This document shows positions 44,214 through 55,738 of a DNA stretch of 64,000 nucleotides, piece after piece. The notes beneath the pieces were generated by a model, which did not search any database, was not told the DNA's origin, and was given only the letters and a program-made list of their open reading frames with translations. The stretch spans positions 2,604,001-2,668,000 of the forward strand of contig JAGMVK010000001.1 in assembly GCA_020747065.1 (NCBI GenBank), in the 5' to 3' direction. The position numbers were made by a program, and so were the translations under genes. The stretch is from Cadophora sp. MPI-SDFR-AT-0126 (lineage: Eukaryota > Ascomycota > Leotiomycetes > Helotiales > Ploettnerulaceae). How positions within the stretch are numbered: position 1 is the first letter of the stretch; every line of letters begins with the position of its first letter.

Positions 44214-46576
44214 CTACCCACGAGGAGGGAACGATTCGCTCCCCCTCTTCACGAACCGCACCTTCACTGCCTTCTGCATTCTCATCGCAATCTCTGTCAT
44301 TCTATCATCCAGCGCTTCAAAAGCCTGCTTCCTTGCGTCCTCAAAAGTCGATCCGTTCTCGCTAATCAACTCAATCGAGTAGTCCTTCAGAAGCACGGCA
44401 ATGAGAGTACAGAGCTCAACTTGAGCAAACTTTCTCCCAAGACATCCTCGAAAGCCTGTACTGAACGCGATGAAGGCACCCTTGGGTGGACAGAACATGT
44501 CGGCCTGGCCGGGAGACTCATTTGTTGTGTTCGGAGGAGCGATGTAACCCGGTGGCATGAGCCATCGGGAGGGTCTGAAATCCTGGGAGTCATCGCCCCA
44601 GTAAAGATAATTGCGTTGCGTGGAAACGACATCGATCGTTATGTCTGTACTTGGAGGGATGAACAATGGTTTGTTGCGATACGTGACAGTCTGTCCTGCT
44701 AAGTTCTCTTTCGGAACCTCTTTCGGGATGGCACCAACAGGAGGATACAGTCTAAGTCCCTCGAGCTAAACTTTTGTAAGCAATGAAATCCATGGTAGAT
44801 ACGAGTGAACTTACCACCAATGCAGATATAAACCTCATCTTCGGGAAGTCCTCTTTATACGTCAAGTCTTCACCCGGTCTCTTCACAGCCCAAATGCTGT
44901 CAAGTTCAACTTGGACGGCTTTCTGAACGTCAGGATGTATCGCTAACAGTATTAGACAGGTTTGCAACGTGTTTGCTGAAGTCTCATGACCCGCCACGAT
45001 AAAGATAAAAATGTTGCCAATCATCTCTTCGTCGCTGAGCGCATGCCTCTGTTCTGCCGCACTGGCTTTTATGATGTTACTCAACAAGTCATTTTTCCCG
45101 TTTTCTTCATCTACCGAGCCGAGAGCGCTTTGGTTATCGTCGATCAACTCTTGCATGTGGCTTTTGAACTCGTCTGAGGAAACCTGCATATTTCGCATGG
45201 TCTTGAAGGGACTCTTGCGCAGAAGCCAATCTGGGAAGAAGATAATGAATTGAAGATGTTTCATGACGTTATCCACACAATGCTGGAACGTCATTCCGTG
45301 CTTCTTTGTATCTTTCGATTTACCTGCTGTGATACTGTGTGATGGTGTCTCCCAAGGACGAACAGGAGACTCGATAGATTTGATCGGCCCTAGTGAAGGT
45401 CAGCAAGATATCGGATGAACGTCTCAGCCAGAGGGGAAATGATATGTCTCAAAAGTCTGGGGCCACTCGGCCACGAAATGTTCTCGCCACACTTACATGG
45501 CATATGAAGACTGAAAGCTGCCGAGGATATGACATGAAGTGCCACAGTCATGGCCCTGTTCTCGGGTCAGCAGATGGCAGGCGATTGGCTTCAGTTCTGA
45601 GAGTTTATCGGATCAGGGAACATATGAAAATAGATTATTATGACTTGCCAGTGCATTAAGTCTTCCACCACCGGACTGGCTTGGTTACCTTCAACATCGT
45701 GTGTGAACGAAGCTAGCATGTCTCTGCCTTGCGCGACTGACTTATCAAATACCAGACTAGCAAATAGTCAGCACGAAGTTTCGGTGACCGACGGACTCAT
45801 AATTACCCGCTATTCCTCTCATTGAACGGAGGACCAGTAATCTTTCGATGCCTTTGCCAGTCTGATCCTTCCACGGTGAGAACATTCGGACCAAAGACGG
45901 CAAGTGTACGGTAATGCACCACCTTCTTTGAGAAATCTTTCCATCTGTGAACTATCTGAGATATGACGTCCGCATCAGAAACATAGAGAGCCTGTCCGCC
46001 AGGCCCGACAGTCCAGCTTTAAAGAGTCAGCAGAAATACATCATCCAAAGTACGGAAACACGTAAAGATTTTTTAATTGACATCCATGATTACACAAGAA
46101 TACGGGAATCATGACTTAGGTAGCTGAACTTGAATGTGTGAAAGGGCAACTCACTAGACATCAGATTTCAGTTCTTCTTGATGCAATTTCCCTTTGTAAT
46201 GCCAACTGGCGTCCTTCCTCACATATTTCACCCAATGACCCCATCCAAAAGGCAGGGCCTCAATGATTGGGGCGGTCCATGTCGACGTAAGCCAGAATAT
46301 GACAGAGCCGGCGTGGCTGTAGATCTAGAGTAGAGGATAAGAGTCAGCATCATGTACCTTTGAATGCGCATTTGGACGCTGGCGGAAGCTTCATCTGAAT
46401 AGATCATACTAAAGCAGCCTTACCGTAACACTTGGGACTGTTGATGTCGCTGCAAAGCGGCGTGCTTCCCCGAAGGTAGTGGTGTACCAGCTCACATAGC
46501 TGACGAGCTTGGTGAGCTTGGAAATTATGAACAGGATTGGGAGGCCATATAAGAATATGGAGGCGTATTGAAGCAT
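44214..46576 (-). CDS. Cytochrome P450 monooxygenase
   Basis: Membrane-anchored haem-thiolate monooxygenase, substrate unknown. Exons read with confidence: 46576-46424 (N-terminal anchor YASIFLYGLPILFIISK), 46324-46155, 46016-45807 (PGGQALYVSDADVI to GPPFNERNSG), 45389-44815 and 44765-44214. The middle, 45756 to 45497, is uncertain. The obvious donor at 45688 leaves a phase for which I find no acceptor. Reading on to 45645 and splicing to 45560 keeps frame (about 611 aa) but uses a weak GTCATA donor. Landmarks: I-helix AGHETS, K-helix ExxR as EGLR, and the haem-binding loop FSTGFRGCLGRKFA with its Cys ligand. All catalytic motifs are intact. No oxidoreductase or synthase genes flank it as a cluster. 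Confidence 0.9.
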
Positions 46577-48182
46577 ATTGCTTACTCGACTTCAAGTTTG
46601 ATGTTGGTCGACAGATCAAACTTATACAGGAAAGATGTGCAAAGGTGGTGCGTGCAAACCTGGGGTCGGCTACTTAGTGCTGACATTGCCCGCGGCCAGC
46701 TCGTCTCAAAAGATCATTTCACAACCAATGAACAGCCGACCTTCGTATTGTTTTCCTCCATAGACACCTTCAAGTCCGAGAAGTATAATCTTGGACGGAA
46801 GAGTAAGCCCCTCCTCGACTGGCTGGCAGGGAACTGCTTACGGGACGCTTTTCCTGGCCCGAGGGAAGCTGCAATGATTGTCAAGTTGTGATAAACGTGC
46901 GTCTCGCGTGGTTGACAAACTACGAGGCACGGTCAGCGAGAAGACTGATAGAATCAATATGCTGATAGTTGCCTTTGATGCAAGCTGGGGAGCTTCGAGA
47001 CCTAGAAGCCAGTTCGTACAGAGTGCCCAGACGTCCCGTCACCTGGCCAGGGCAGAATCCAGTCCAGTCGAGAAGATGGCCTCCTATCCTTCCCAGCCTT
47101 CATTGCGTATTTTCCACAAAAAGCTAGCTTTCTGTCTGTTTTAGTTGACTGACATTTGCACTCATCCCAAGTTCATCTTGTCTTAAAATACCCAAGGTTT
47201 TGCGCAGGATCAATGAACTTGACTCCAAGTGCAGTCTGCTGTGACGCCGCCATGCAAGCTTTTCTCTGCCAAATTATTTCCTCGCAAAAATGGCATCTGA
47301 TATGATTTCATCCTAACCGAACTTTGTACGTAGTTGAGAATTCTTTCACCGCATTTTGTCTGGACTCGAAGATGAATCTCATCAACAATTGAAAATTGGC
47401 CCGTTCCTTCTCGTCCTCGCGACAACAATTGGTGGATAAAACTGTTTGCCTGCAGTGGATATGAGTATCGGCACGATCAGCACCATGAGATAAACCAGAG
47501 AATTACTGGTGACTGGTGAAGGTGGAGGCAGTGATGTGTGTTCCTCACCACAGTCTTTCCTCGTATCATATGAGTGAGTGTCTGATGCAGCAACAACCTA
47601 TACTCAATTTTCGCTTCTCGATCTTTCCTCTCAAAATTACAGCAAAATCTAGGGATATTTTCGCTTCTACAGCCCAGGGTTGTACTAACACGTCTGAGCT
47701 TGCGCGGCGATTCGTCTCCTGTCGTCCTCCACATATCAGATTGCCCAAAAGTGGGGTGGACAATTGCATCACCAACCCCTGTCTTGTACTCATATTCGCA
47801 GAGTATCACGCAATTATTTTATTCTACTTTAAGTCTAGACGTTGTCTTTTACAAGGTCCTGTCCACAACTGGGTTGGAAATAATACGGTTTTCATGGAGC
47901 AACCCACAATTGGTTCGATCTTCAGCAAATTGAAGTCGTTGCTTTTACGATGGTCCCGACGAGGTGGTTCGTTGACATTGACAAGCGGATCTTTATTTAC
48001 AAAAGTGGACTGGGCCTGTATTTTTTTTTTTTCAGTTATGGAGCAGAGAAACTTATGGGAAGCAGGTAGACTGAATCCAGAGGAGATTGACATAAAAGGC
48101 TCAGAATTTTCAAATTTTCTTCATGTCTCTTTACCTATTTTTACATCTTATTATGTTTTAGAACTCGAATTCAGAAACAGCC
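46577..48182. other. 1.6-kb gap between divergent P450 and MFS genes
   Basis: Probably both promoters. A 228-codon plus-strand open frame (47516-48202) crosses it but runs into the MFS gene's start out of frame and lacks any family pattern. A T13 tract lies near 48019-48031. Confidence 0.4.
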
Positions 48183-50022
48183 ATGGATACCATAAAGTCT
48201 AATCAAGTTCAGGGGAACAACTACCTTGACAAGTCGAAGACCGATGTCAGTGTATCACAACCCATCGAGATAGATGGGATTGGACCAATCGTCCAGGATT
48301 GGACTGAAGAAGAAGAGCGAAGAGTGAAGCGAAAGTAAGCGAGGAAGAACAATTGCTATACAAATCGATTCTGACATCAAACTCCAGAATCGACTTCATC
48401 CTCATCCCAGTCTTGGGACTTGCATTCTTCGCACTTCAGCTCGACCGTGGAAACATTTCAAGTGCCCTGACATCAACACTGACCAAAGACTTGGGCATCA
48501 ACACCAATCAAGTGAATGTTGGCTCACAACTGCTCTCCGCTGGTATTGTTTTGCTCGAGATCCCATCTAACATTATCCTTCAAAAGGCATGGCCCTCATC
48601 TCAAAACAAGGTCATGAGGTAGACATTGATAAGGAAGATAGGTCGGACCACGTCCGTGGTTATCAGTCCAGATTCTTGCTTGGGGGTTAGTAGCTACCTT
48701 CCAGGCTTTCATCACGAATTATGCCTCCTACCTGACTACTCGACTACTTCTGGGTCTTCTTGAAGCCGGTTTCATTCCAGGTACCTCCTTCTCAGACCTC
48801 CACTCATCATCTCACTAATCCCGGAACTGTACCAGGCGCGCTATACTACCTTTCCACATGGTACAAGAAAGGCGAAACCAGTCTCCGGGTCACATTCTTC
48901 TTCTTCGGCCAAATGTTCGCCAACGCCACAAGCCAGCTTATAGCAGCCGGCTTACTCAGTCTCGAAGGCAAACGTGGTCTGTCCGGTTGGCAATGGCTCT
49001 TCCTAATTGACGGCCTAATCACAATCTTCATCGCCTTCCTCTTCATTCTGTTCGTGCCACCCAGCGCCGGCGACGGAAACGCTCTCATCACATTCGGCAA
49101 GTTCAATTACTTCACGGAGCGCGAGTCACATATTATAACGAACCGCGTGTTGCTCGACGATCCTCAGAAAGCTCGTGGAAAGATCCGTATATCTAGGCAT
49201 GACCTCCTATCTGTGTTCAAGCAGCCCAGGGTCTGGGTCCATGTTTTCATCACTATGCTTCCTATGGCTGCTGTCCAAGGTCTAGGGACCTATACGCCGA
49301 GCATTATCAAGAATCTGGGCTTTGGAACTGTGAAGGCGAACGCACTGTCGAGTGTGGGTATATATTGTGCTATTGTGTTTGTCGCTATACTGTCGTATTT
49401 CTGGTAAGTTACATTTCCCCCTCGACAGGAACACAGAAGCGTTACTTATCATTTACGCAGTGACTTGACGGGACAACGAGGTCCATTCGCATTAATCAGC
49501 AGCACATGGGCGGTTATCACATACTCCTGCTTGCGAACAGCACCCATCACAAGTAGTAAATGGCATAGATACGGCTTAATCACACTTGCAAACGTCTCAT
49601 ATGCCAGTGTCCAGTGAGTTCTCGATTCCTTCTCTTGCAGAACCAACTAGTAACGCAACAAAGTGTCCTTAACCTCGGATGGATTTCCGTAAACTGTACG
49701 ACGCCACAAGAGCGATCTATCTGCATGGCGTGAGCAATCCATCCTACCCTCATCCTTATTCAATCATTGTTGACCACTCCATAGCTTAGTCGTCATGGCT
49801 GCTAACTGTGCTGGTATCGCTGGGTCCCAGATTTTCCGAACAGAAGACGCGCCGAAGTACATTCGTGGTCTCACAACCATCATTGGCTTGGCTGCTGGTG
49901 GGTGGGTATTGATTGTTTTGCAGATGGTCGGGTATTGGCTGAAGTCGAGGAAGCTTGAGAATAGTGGTGCAAAGAGTGTGGGGAGTGAGAGAGAAGGGGA
50001 GAGGGATGTTGAGAAGGTGTGA
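48183..50022 (+). CDS. MFS transporter, anion:cation symporter (Dal5-like) family
   Basis: Twelve-helix plasma-membrane permease of the allantoate/nicotinate/vitamin type, substrate unknown. Seven exons: 48183-48334, 48388-48586, 48642-48780, 48836-49403, 49461-49613, 49664-49729, 49785-50022 (1515 nt, 504 aa). The second intron appears to be GC-AG: the conserved junction ILQK-VGPRPW requires cutting at AAG|GC, 55 nt, with ATAG acceptor; no GT donor gives this join. Family signs: IPVLGLAFFALQLDRGNI in helix 1, LEIPSNIILQK, WGLVATFQAFITNYAS, RLLLGLLEAGFIPGALYYLS, WYKKGE, GWQWLFLIDG, and a helix near the end (IIGLAAGGWVLIVLQMVGYW). Start at CCATGG, with a 50-residue polar N-terminus. Purine-related transport is possible given the Dal5 likeness, but unproven. 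Confidence 0.9.
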
Positions 50023-50286
50023 GGTGGGTCAGGGGCGTTTGGGTCTTGCTTTGTTGATGTCAATAAGCGAAGTAGACATTCAGGCCGCATTGATCAAGCA
50101 ATGATATAGAGACCTGCCGAAATTAAAAATGAAACAGACTTTTGCTTCATGTCAATGCTCCTTGAGCTACTAAAACTGAATTTGCCCCCGGCCCAGATCA
50201 ATCCGCCAGCCCTTGTACTCCTGATGTCCTAAATCCCAGCAAAGCCCGGCCGCCATATTACAAAAATTCATACAGTATAATCACAA

Positions 50287-52041
50287 TCAATAGCCACCTT
50301 GTTCCTTTCTATTATCTGTCTCTCTCTTCGCTCCTTCACCTGCATCCTTGATAGCCTGTTCGTCACCTCTCATCTTCGCGAAATGGGCCTTGATATCCTC
50401 AGCACTGATTGCCTGTCCGCTCTCCGCGAACTGCTGGAAAAATGGCTTGAGCTTATCCTTGAGATGGTTATATGCCATGACCCCTTCGATTGCCCGGACA
50501 CGGTCGACGTTCTTGAGTGCACTCTCACCACGGTCGTAGATACTGCCGCTACCAACAGTACTGCCACCTGCCCCCTCCTCGTCATCGGACACAGACGGCT
50601 CGTAGAGCTCTTCTTCATCGAGAAGCTGTTCGTGTGGTTGGAGAAGGGGGAAGCAAGAAGAGCAACGGCAGAGGTGCTCACGGAAATCTTCCTTGAAGAA
50701 AAGTGAGATTTGGCCGGTCGAAGCTGGTGGAAGAGCGTTGAATTTGCAAGGTCCTCTACCGTTCTCAGGAACTGCCGGCTCAGCCAGAGCGGCAGGGTCA
50801 GCCTGTACTGGTGTTTCTGTCGAAGGCTCGCCACCAGCAGCCGGGGCATCGTCCTTGTGTCGCTTTGACGCGACCGACTCCTCGTCATCCTCTGCCTTGC
50901 GCTTCTTCATTAACGGTACGTGAGAAACGGCCAACTGCTCAGTCTGGTCGAGCACCCCAGTCTCCGGGGAAGGTGCTGTACTTCTTCTAAATACTGGGGG
51001 TAAGAAGCCAGCTGTGCCAGCATATCTCTTGATCCATGGATTCGCTTCAACGCATTTGTAGCAAATGAATCCTTCAAAGTCATCCTCCGCTGGAAAACCA
51101 GGCGGCAGTGGCGGATCTTCTTCATCAGCTTCCTCTCCCGGTGGTGCGGGCTCTGCTGGTGCAACTGGGTTTTCGTTATTTGTGACCTCAGTCTTGGTGC
51201 CTCCGCTCTTTTCGTCGACCACAGCCTCGGCGACTTCAGCGATAGACTCGAGAAGTCCCTCACTTTTTGACTTTCGCCCGTACCCGTCGTCCCAGTTTGA
51301 TCCCAATCCAACTAAGCAACCTGGATGCCACCAGTCTTCGCCGCATCCTCCGGTTTCAGCTGTACCAATCCCAAGACATTGGAACATTGTGCCCTTCTGC
51401 GCATAAGCATCGTAGTCACATTCGCAACCACAGAACCTATTCCTGAAGTTCTGGTTATATCTGTTATCAGGGGCAGGTTCCTCTGAATGGACACCTCCCT
51501 TGGTATTCGTCTCTGCATTTACACGTAGAGTGCAGTGTGAGGTAGCCGGCAGACGCGTCGTACCGCAATCGCAAACAAAGTCCCTCTTGTTGAACAGCTC
51601 GACCAATGTGTGTTCGCCATGGCAGGAGATTGAGCAGGAGTAGCAAACACCGGCCGCAGTATAGGGATCAGTTGGATTCGCTGGAGGTGGATTACATGTC
51701 AAGCAAGAGAATATCTGTTGGCGCAGCTTTCCTATTGGTTTTGTACATTTCTCGAATTTCTGTTGAAATCAGCACGCGTGACAATCCGTTACGCGCATTA
51801 CATACATATGGCAGAGCTTCGCGCGCATCAGCTTCCAGACGAAGTTGATTGTTGATAAAGCTGCCAGCTATCAGTACAATCCTTTGCTGAAGGTGCACAG
51901 TTGCATAGGCACTCACTCGGCCGCAGTCTGAGAGGTTTGCGAGCTGTCTGACTGCTGAGAGAAACTCTGGGTTCGAGATGGGCCGCTCGTTTGGCTGGGC
52001 TGTTCAGTGAAGCTCGAATTTGGGGCAGGCGGGGCGTCCAT
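50287..52041 (-). CDS. UBR7/Mlo2-like E3 ubiquitin ligase (UBR box and PHD finger)
   Basis: N-recognin-7 type protein. In animals UBR7 acts on chromatin; in fission yeast the homologue is Mlo2. Exons 52041-51917, 51860-51806 and 51759-50287, total 1653 nt, 550 aa. The UBR zinc finger runs about 75-155: SCLTCNPPP, GVCYSCSISCHGEHTLVELF, KRDFVCDCGTTR. Then comes the PHD-type segment with NRFCGCECDYD, FQCLGIG, CGEDWWHPGCLVGL and FICYKCVEANPWIKRY, with an acidic insert between its halves. C-terminal to it are a KKRKAEDDE-type nuclear signal, a second Cys pair region (EHLCRCSSC) and acidic helices with AIEGVMAYNHLKDKLKPF. Divergent from MCM2 with 463 bp between start codons. Confidence 0.93.
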
Positions 52042-52504
52042 GGTTTCCAGATCGATGTGGATATTTTCGAAAACGCTGAGTGATTGAAATTATTATGAAA
52101 GGATATATGATTATGATGAAGCGCGGAGAGTTCTTTCAGCCTGCCCGAGTTCCGTCACCTCAGCCTTATTGCTCGAAACCACTTAACGCGAAAATTAAGC
52201 TGCTAACCTGCTTCGGCACTAGTCACAACACGAAAGTCGCGTCGAGACGCGACGCTGGTGCCGCCCTCCTTTCTCACTCAAATTTGAATGTCCATCCATC
52301 CCACCTCCAGACATTCAAACAACATCACCTTCACATATTGGGAAGTTCATTTTCCATAGTCATTCGAACACATAAAGGCGGAGACTCGTTACATCATGAG
52401 GTACCATAAATCATTTTGCTTCCCAACTTTCAATCCGAAATCCTTCCATCCCCTTTTTTGACCACCTCCTAACACTTCTCAACAGTTCCCCACTCAGACC
52501 CAGC
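52042..52504. promoter_or_regulatory. Shared UBR7-MCM2 promoter with MBF/SBF-like sites
   Basis: 463-bp divergent promoter. It holds ACGCGAAAA at 52186-52194 and CACGAAA (the exact SCB core) at 52229-52235. One base after that, at 52236-52253, is an 18-bp perfect inverted repeat, GTCGCGTC-GA-GACGCGAC, whose arms contain ACGCG-type MCB cores. Such sites drive G1/S expression of MCM genes through MBF/SBF in yeasts; here that role is inferred. The cluster lies about 250-320 bp upstream of the MCM2 ATG. Confidence 0.55.
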
Positions 52505-55140
52505 ATGTCTTCTGCAAATCGCGGAGTTACAGGCGGTAGGAATACTCGCAAGCGCTCAAGAGAGCCCGAAAGTGATGCCTCTGGTATCGGTGCATCATCT
52601 CCAGCTGGAGACATTCGATCCTCTCCCCCTGCATATCCAATTCAACACGGGGGTGACGACGATGATGATATCGAGGAGGATGTTGCGCTTGATATCGATG
52701 ATGTCGACGAGATGGCAGAAGATGAAGACGGGATCGACCTCTTTGCGAACAATTTCGAGAACGACTACAAACCCCGCGAAGACGATCGTTACGATGACAG
52801 AGATATCGACGATGAAGGCGATTACGATGATATGGATATTGCAACCAGAAGACAACTTGACTCGCGCTTGAATCGCCGAGATCGCGAACTGGCTCGCCAG
52901 CGACGTATGCCAGCAGCCTTCCTCCAGGACGAAGATGATGAGGGCGATCTTGATCTTACCGCTCAACCTCGTCGGCGTCGCCATCACTACGACGAGGAAG
53001 AAGACGAAGAGATGCAGGATGACATTATGGAAGAAGAGCTCTCTCTTGAGACTCTACAGGATGTAAAGGCATCCAGTTTGGTCGAATGGGTTTCTCAACA
53101 AGCTGTCCAGCGAACCATCAAGCGGGAATTCAAAGCTTTCCTGACAGAATACACCGACGAGCACGGAGTTTCAGTCTACGGCAGTCGCATCCGAACTTTG
53201 GGAGAAATTAACGCAGAATCTCTTGAGGTTTCTTACGACCATCTCTCATCGTCCAAGGCTATTCTGGCTTACTTCTTGGCAAATGCTCCTGGAGAGATGC
53301 TCAAATTGTTTGACGAAGTGGCCATGGAAGTCACACTTCTACATTATCCAGACTACGAGCGAATCCATTCTGAGATCCACGTTCGAATTTCAGATCTGCC
53401 AGTCCACTACACTCTCCGCCAACTTCGCCAGACTCATTTGAACTGCTTGGTTCGTGTCAGTGGTGTTGTTACTCGCCGAAGTGGTGTCTTCCCACAATTG
53501 AAATATGTCATGTTTGACTGTGGCAAGTGTGGAACGAGGCTTGGACCATTCCAACAGGAATCCAACGTTGAAGTCAAAATATCATATTGCCAGAACTGTC
53601 AATCTCGCGGACCTTTCAACCTGAATTCCGAGAAGACTGTCTACCGCAACTACCAAAAGCTGACACTGCAAGAGTCCCCTGGAACTGTTCCTGCTGGCCG
53701 TCTTCCTCGCCACCGTGAAGTCATTCTCCTCTGGGATCTAATTGACAAGGCAAAGCCTGGAGAAGAGATCGAAGTCACTGGTGTCTACCGCAACAATTAC
53801 GATGCTCAACTCAACAATAAGAACGGATTTCCTGTCTTTGCCACCATTCTTGAGGCAAACAACGTTGTGAAGTCGCACGATCAGCTGGCCGGCTTCAGAC
53901 TCACAGAAGAAGATGAGCAAGAGATCAGAGCTCTGGCCCGCGATCCTCAAATCGTTGACAAGATCATTCATTCCATGGCACCCAGCATCTATGGTCACAT
54001 CGATATCAAGACCGCTGTTGCACTCTCACTCTTCGGCGGTGTTGCCAAGGATAGACAAGGAAAGCATCACATTCGTGGAGATATCAATGTCTTACTTCTT
54101 GGTGACCCTGGAACTGCAAAGTCGCAAGTTCTCAAGTACGTTGAGAAAACAGCTCATCGTGCTGTCTTTGCTACAGGTCAAGGTGCGAGTGCTGTCGGTT
54201 TGACAGCAAGTGTACGGAAGGATCCTCTGACTAGCGAGTGGACTCTAGAAGGTGGCGCTCTGGTTCTTGCTGATAGAGGTACCTGCCTTATCGACGAGTT
54301 CGACAAAATGAACGACCAAGATCGAACCTCGATTCACGAAGCCATGGAACAACAGACTATTTCTATCTCTAAGGCTGGTATCGTTACTACTTTACAGGCA
54401 CGCTGTGGTATTATTGCTGCAGCCAATCCTATCGGTGGACGCTACAACTCTACGATTCCATTCTCCCAGAACGTTGAGCTCACAGAACCCATTCTCTCTC
54501 GTTTCGACATTCTCTGCGTGGTTCGTGATACTGTTGACCCCACTGAGGACGAGCGACTGGCCAGATTCGTCGTTGGATCCCACGGACGTTCTCACCCGGG
54601 TTCTCAACCTTCCGAGAGCCAAATGGATGTGGAGCACGACTCTGGAGCAGCGAACGGAGGTGAGCCGAAGCAAGAAGGCGAGATTCCACAGGAACTCCTC
54701 CGCAAGTTCATTCTTTACGCCAGAGAGAGATGCAGCCCGAAGTTGTACAACATCGACGAGGAGAAGGTCTCGAAGCTATTTGCCGATATGAGACGAGAGT
54801 CATTAGCCACTGGTGCCTATCCAATTACCGTAAGTTTGTCCAAAGCAGTTCCATGTTCATAACTCATCTATCTGTCTAGATCCGTCATCTTGAAGCCATA
54901 ATGAGAATCAGTGAAGCTTTCTGCCGCATGCGTCTGTCAGACTATGTTTCTTCACAAGATGTTGATCGTGCCATTGCCGTCACGATTGACTCTTTCGTTG
55001 GAAGTCAGAAAGTCAGCTGTAAGAAGGCTCTTGCTCGCGCATTTGCCAAGTACACACTTGCTCGACCTGGTGCGGGAAAGAAGGCTGGTGCTGGAAGGAA
55101 TCTGGAGCGTGCTAGAGCGCCTACCGCTGCGATGGCTTAG
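52505..55140 (+). CDS. MCM2: DNA replication licensing factor MCM2
   Basis: Subunit of the MCM2-7 replicative helicase. Exons 52505-54829 and 54880-55140 (GTAAGT donor, GTCTAG acceptor), total 2586 nt, 861 aa. The acidic, Ser-rich N-terminal tail (about 1-180) is typical of Mcm2, which binds histones there. Next come FLTEYTDEHGVSVYGSRIR, the zinc finger (MFDCGKCGTRLGPF and ISYCQNCQSRGPF), and SPGTVPAGRLPRHREVIL. The AAA+ core has Walker A GDPGTAKSQ, Walker B TCLIDEFDKMND and arginine finger LSRFD. After the intron, IRHLEAIMRISEAFCRMRL completes the core, followed by the winged-helix end. MCM2 rather than another MCM, from the tail, the zinc finger and the EHGVSVYG signature. Confidence 0.97.
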
Positions 55141-55605
55141 ACGGATTTTGTTGGTTTATGGAGTTATGGATACCTGATTTCATGTGGGTTATGATGATCG
55201 CACCGTACAACAGTTGCTATGAAGTAATGAGAGAGTTTGAGTAGGAGAATGAATTGTAGTCTACAGATGTTTTGTGTCTACGCATCAAGTGGTCCTTTCA
55301 AATTGCGTCTTTCTATGTTTGCCATCTAATAAATGCCCCAAGGCAAGTGCTTGACTGGTGATCTCGACTTCCCCATCATATCTGCAAGTGGATCATATCT
55401 TGACGAAGTTCTATGATCCATGTGTCTACCTCTCTAATGATGCGTGCAAAGTTCTCCTGCAAGCAAGGGGCTATAAATGACTCCCTCGTCTTCAATCACG
55501 CTTCCGGCCCCATCCTGCGGCAGAATCACGGCTCCACAAGCCCACAAATATCTCACTTTCCTATGTAACGAAATAACGATTTCGAGCCCTAACACGTGGA
55601 CACAC
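55141..55605. other. MCM2 3' flank / tRNA-Thr 5' flank
   Basis: 465 bp. A 66-codon open frame starting at 55477 runs into the tRNA and stops in the insertion's TAG acceptor; it shows no family resemblance. Nothing else seen. Confidence 0.4.
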
Positions 55606-55738
55606 GCCGACTTAGCTCAGGGTAAGTTTCTGTCTTCGGTTTCAAAGGAGGCTTCTTCTAACAGTCTTATAGGGTAGAGCGCATCACTTGTATAACAAGG
55701 ATATGATGAGGTCGCTAGTTCGAATCTGGTAGTCGGTA
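55606..55738 (+). tRNA. tRNA-Thr(UGU) with anticodon intron and a 51-nt D-loop insertion
   Basis: The cloverleaf can be drawn completely. Acceptor stem GCCGACT (55606-55612) pairs with AGTCGGT (55731-55737; first pair G-U), discriminator A738. D-stem GCTC/GAGC (55615-55618, 55677-55680). Anticodon stem CATCA/TGATG (55682-55686, 55704-55708). Anticodon TGT at 55689-55691. T-stem GCTAG/CTGGT with loop TTCGAAT. The canonical intron is the 10 nt TAACAAGGAT (55693-55702) between positions 37 and 38. The D-loop is interrupted at 55622-55672 by an intron-like sequence; removing it leaves the loop AGGGGTA, a good eukaryotic D-loop. The A box (TAGCTCAGGG) remains just before the insertion, the B box (AGTTCGAATCT) is present, and a T6 Pol III terminator lies 25 nt downstream. 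So the gene looks usable, provided the insertion can be removed. Confidence 0.8.
55622..55672 (+). other. Spliceosomal-intron-like insertion in the tRNA-Thr D-loop
   Basis: 51 nt with a perfect GTAAGT donor, TTCTAAC branch sequence 12 nt before the 3' end and TATAG acceptor, the same signals and size as the protein-gene introns in this window (47-75 nt). It sits between G and GG of the D-loop. The GG at both edges means the exact boundary could shift by one base, but only this placement obeys GT-AG. It does not resemble the short bulge-helix-bulge introns cut by tRNA endonuclease. Confidence 0.7.

Noticed and set aside
47516..48202. 228-codon plus-strand open frame before the MFS transporter
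   Set aside because: Runs out of frame through the transporter's start, and no family pattern.
38380..50022. Possible terpenoid gene cluster (GGPP synthase, P450, MFS transporter)
   Set aside because: The three genes are separated by Cdc14 and a surface-protein gene over 12 kb, there is no terpene cyclase or prenyltransferase partner, and the GGPP synthase looks like the housekeeping type.
55477..55677. 66-codon frame ending in the tRNA insertion, as a coding explanation for the GTAAGT...TAG signals
   Set aside because: No similarity, no downstream exon that continues it in frame, and the sequence on both sides is plainly tRNA-Thr.
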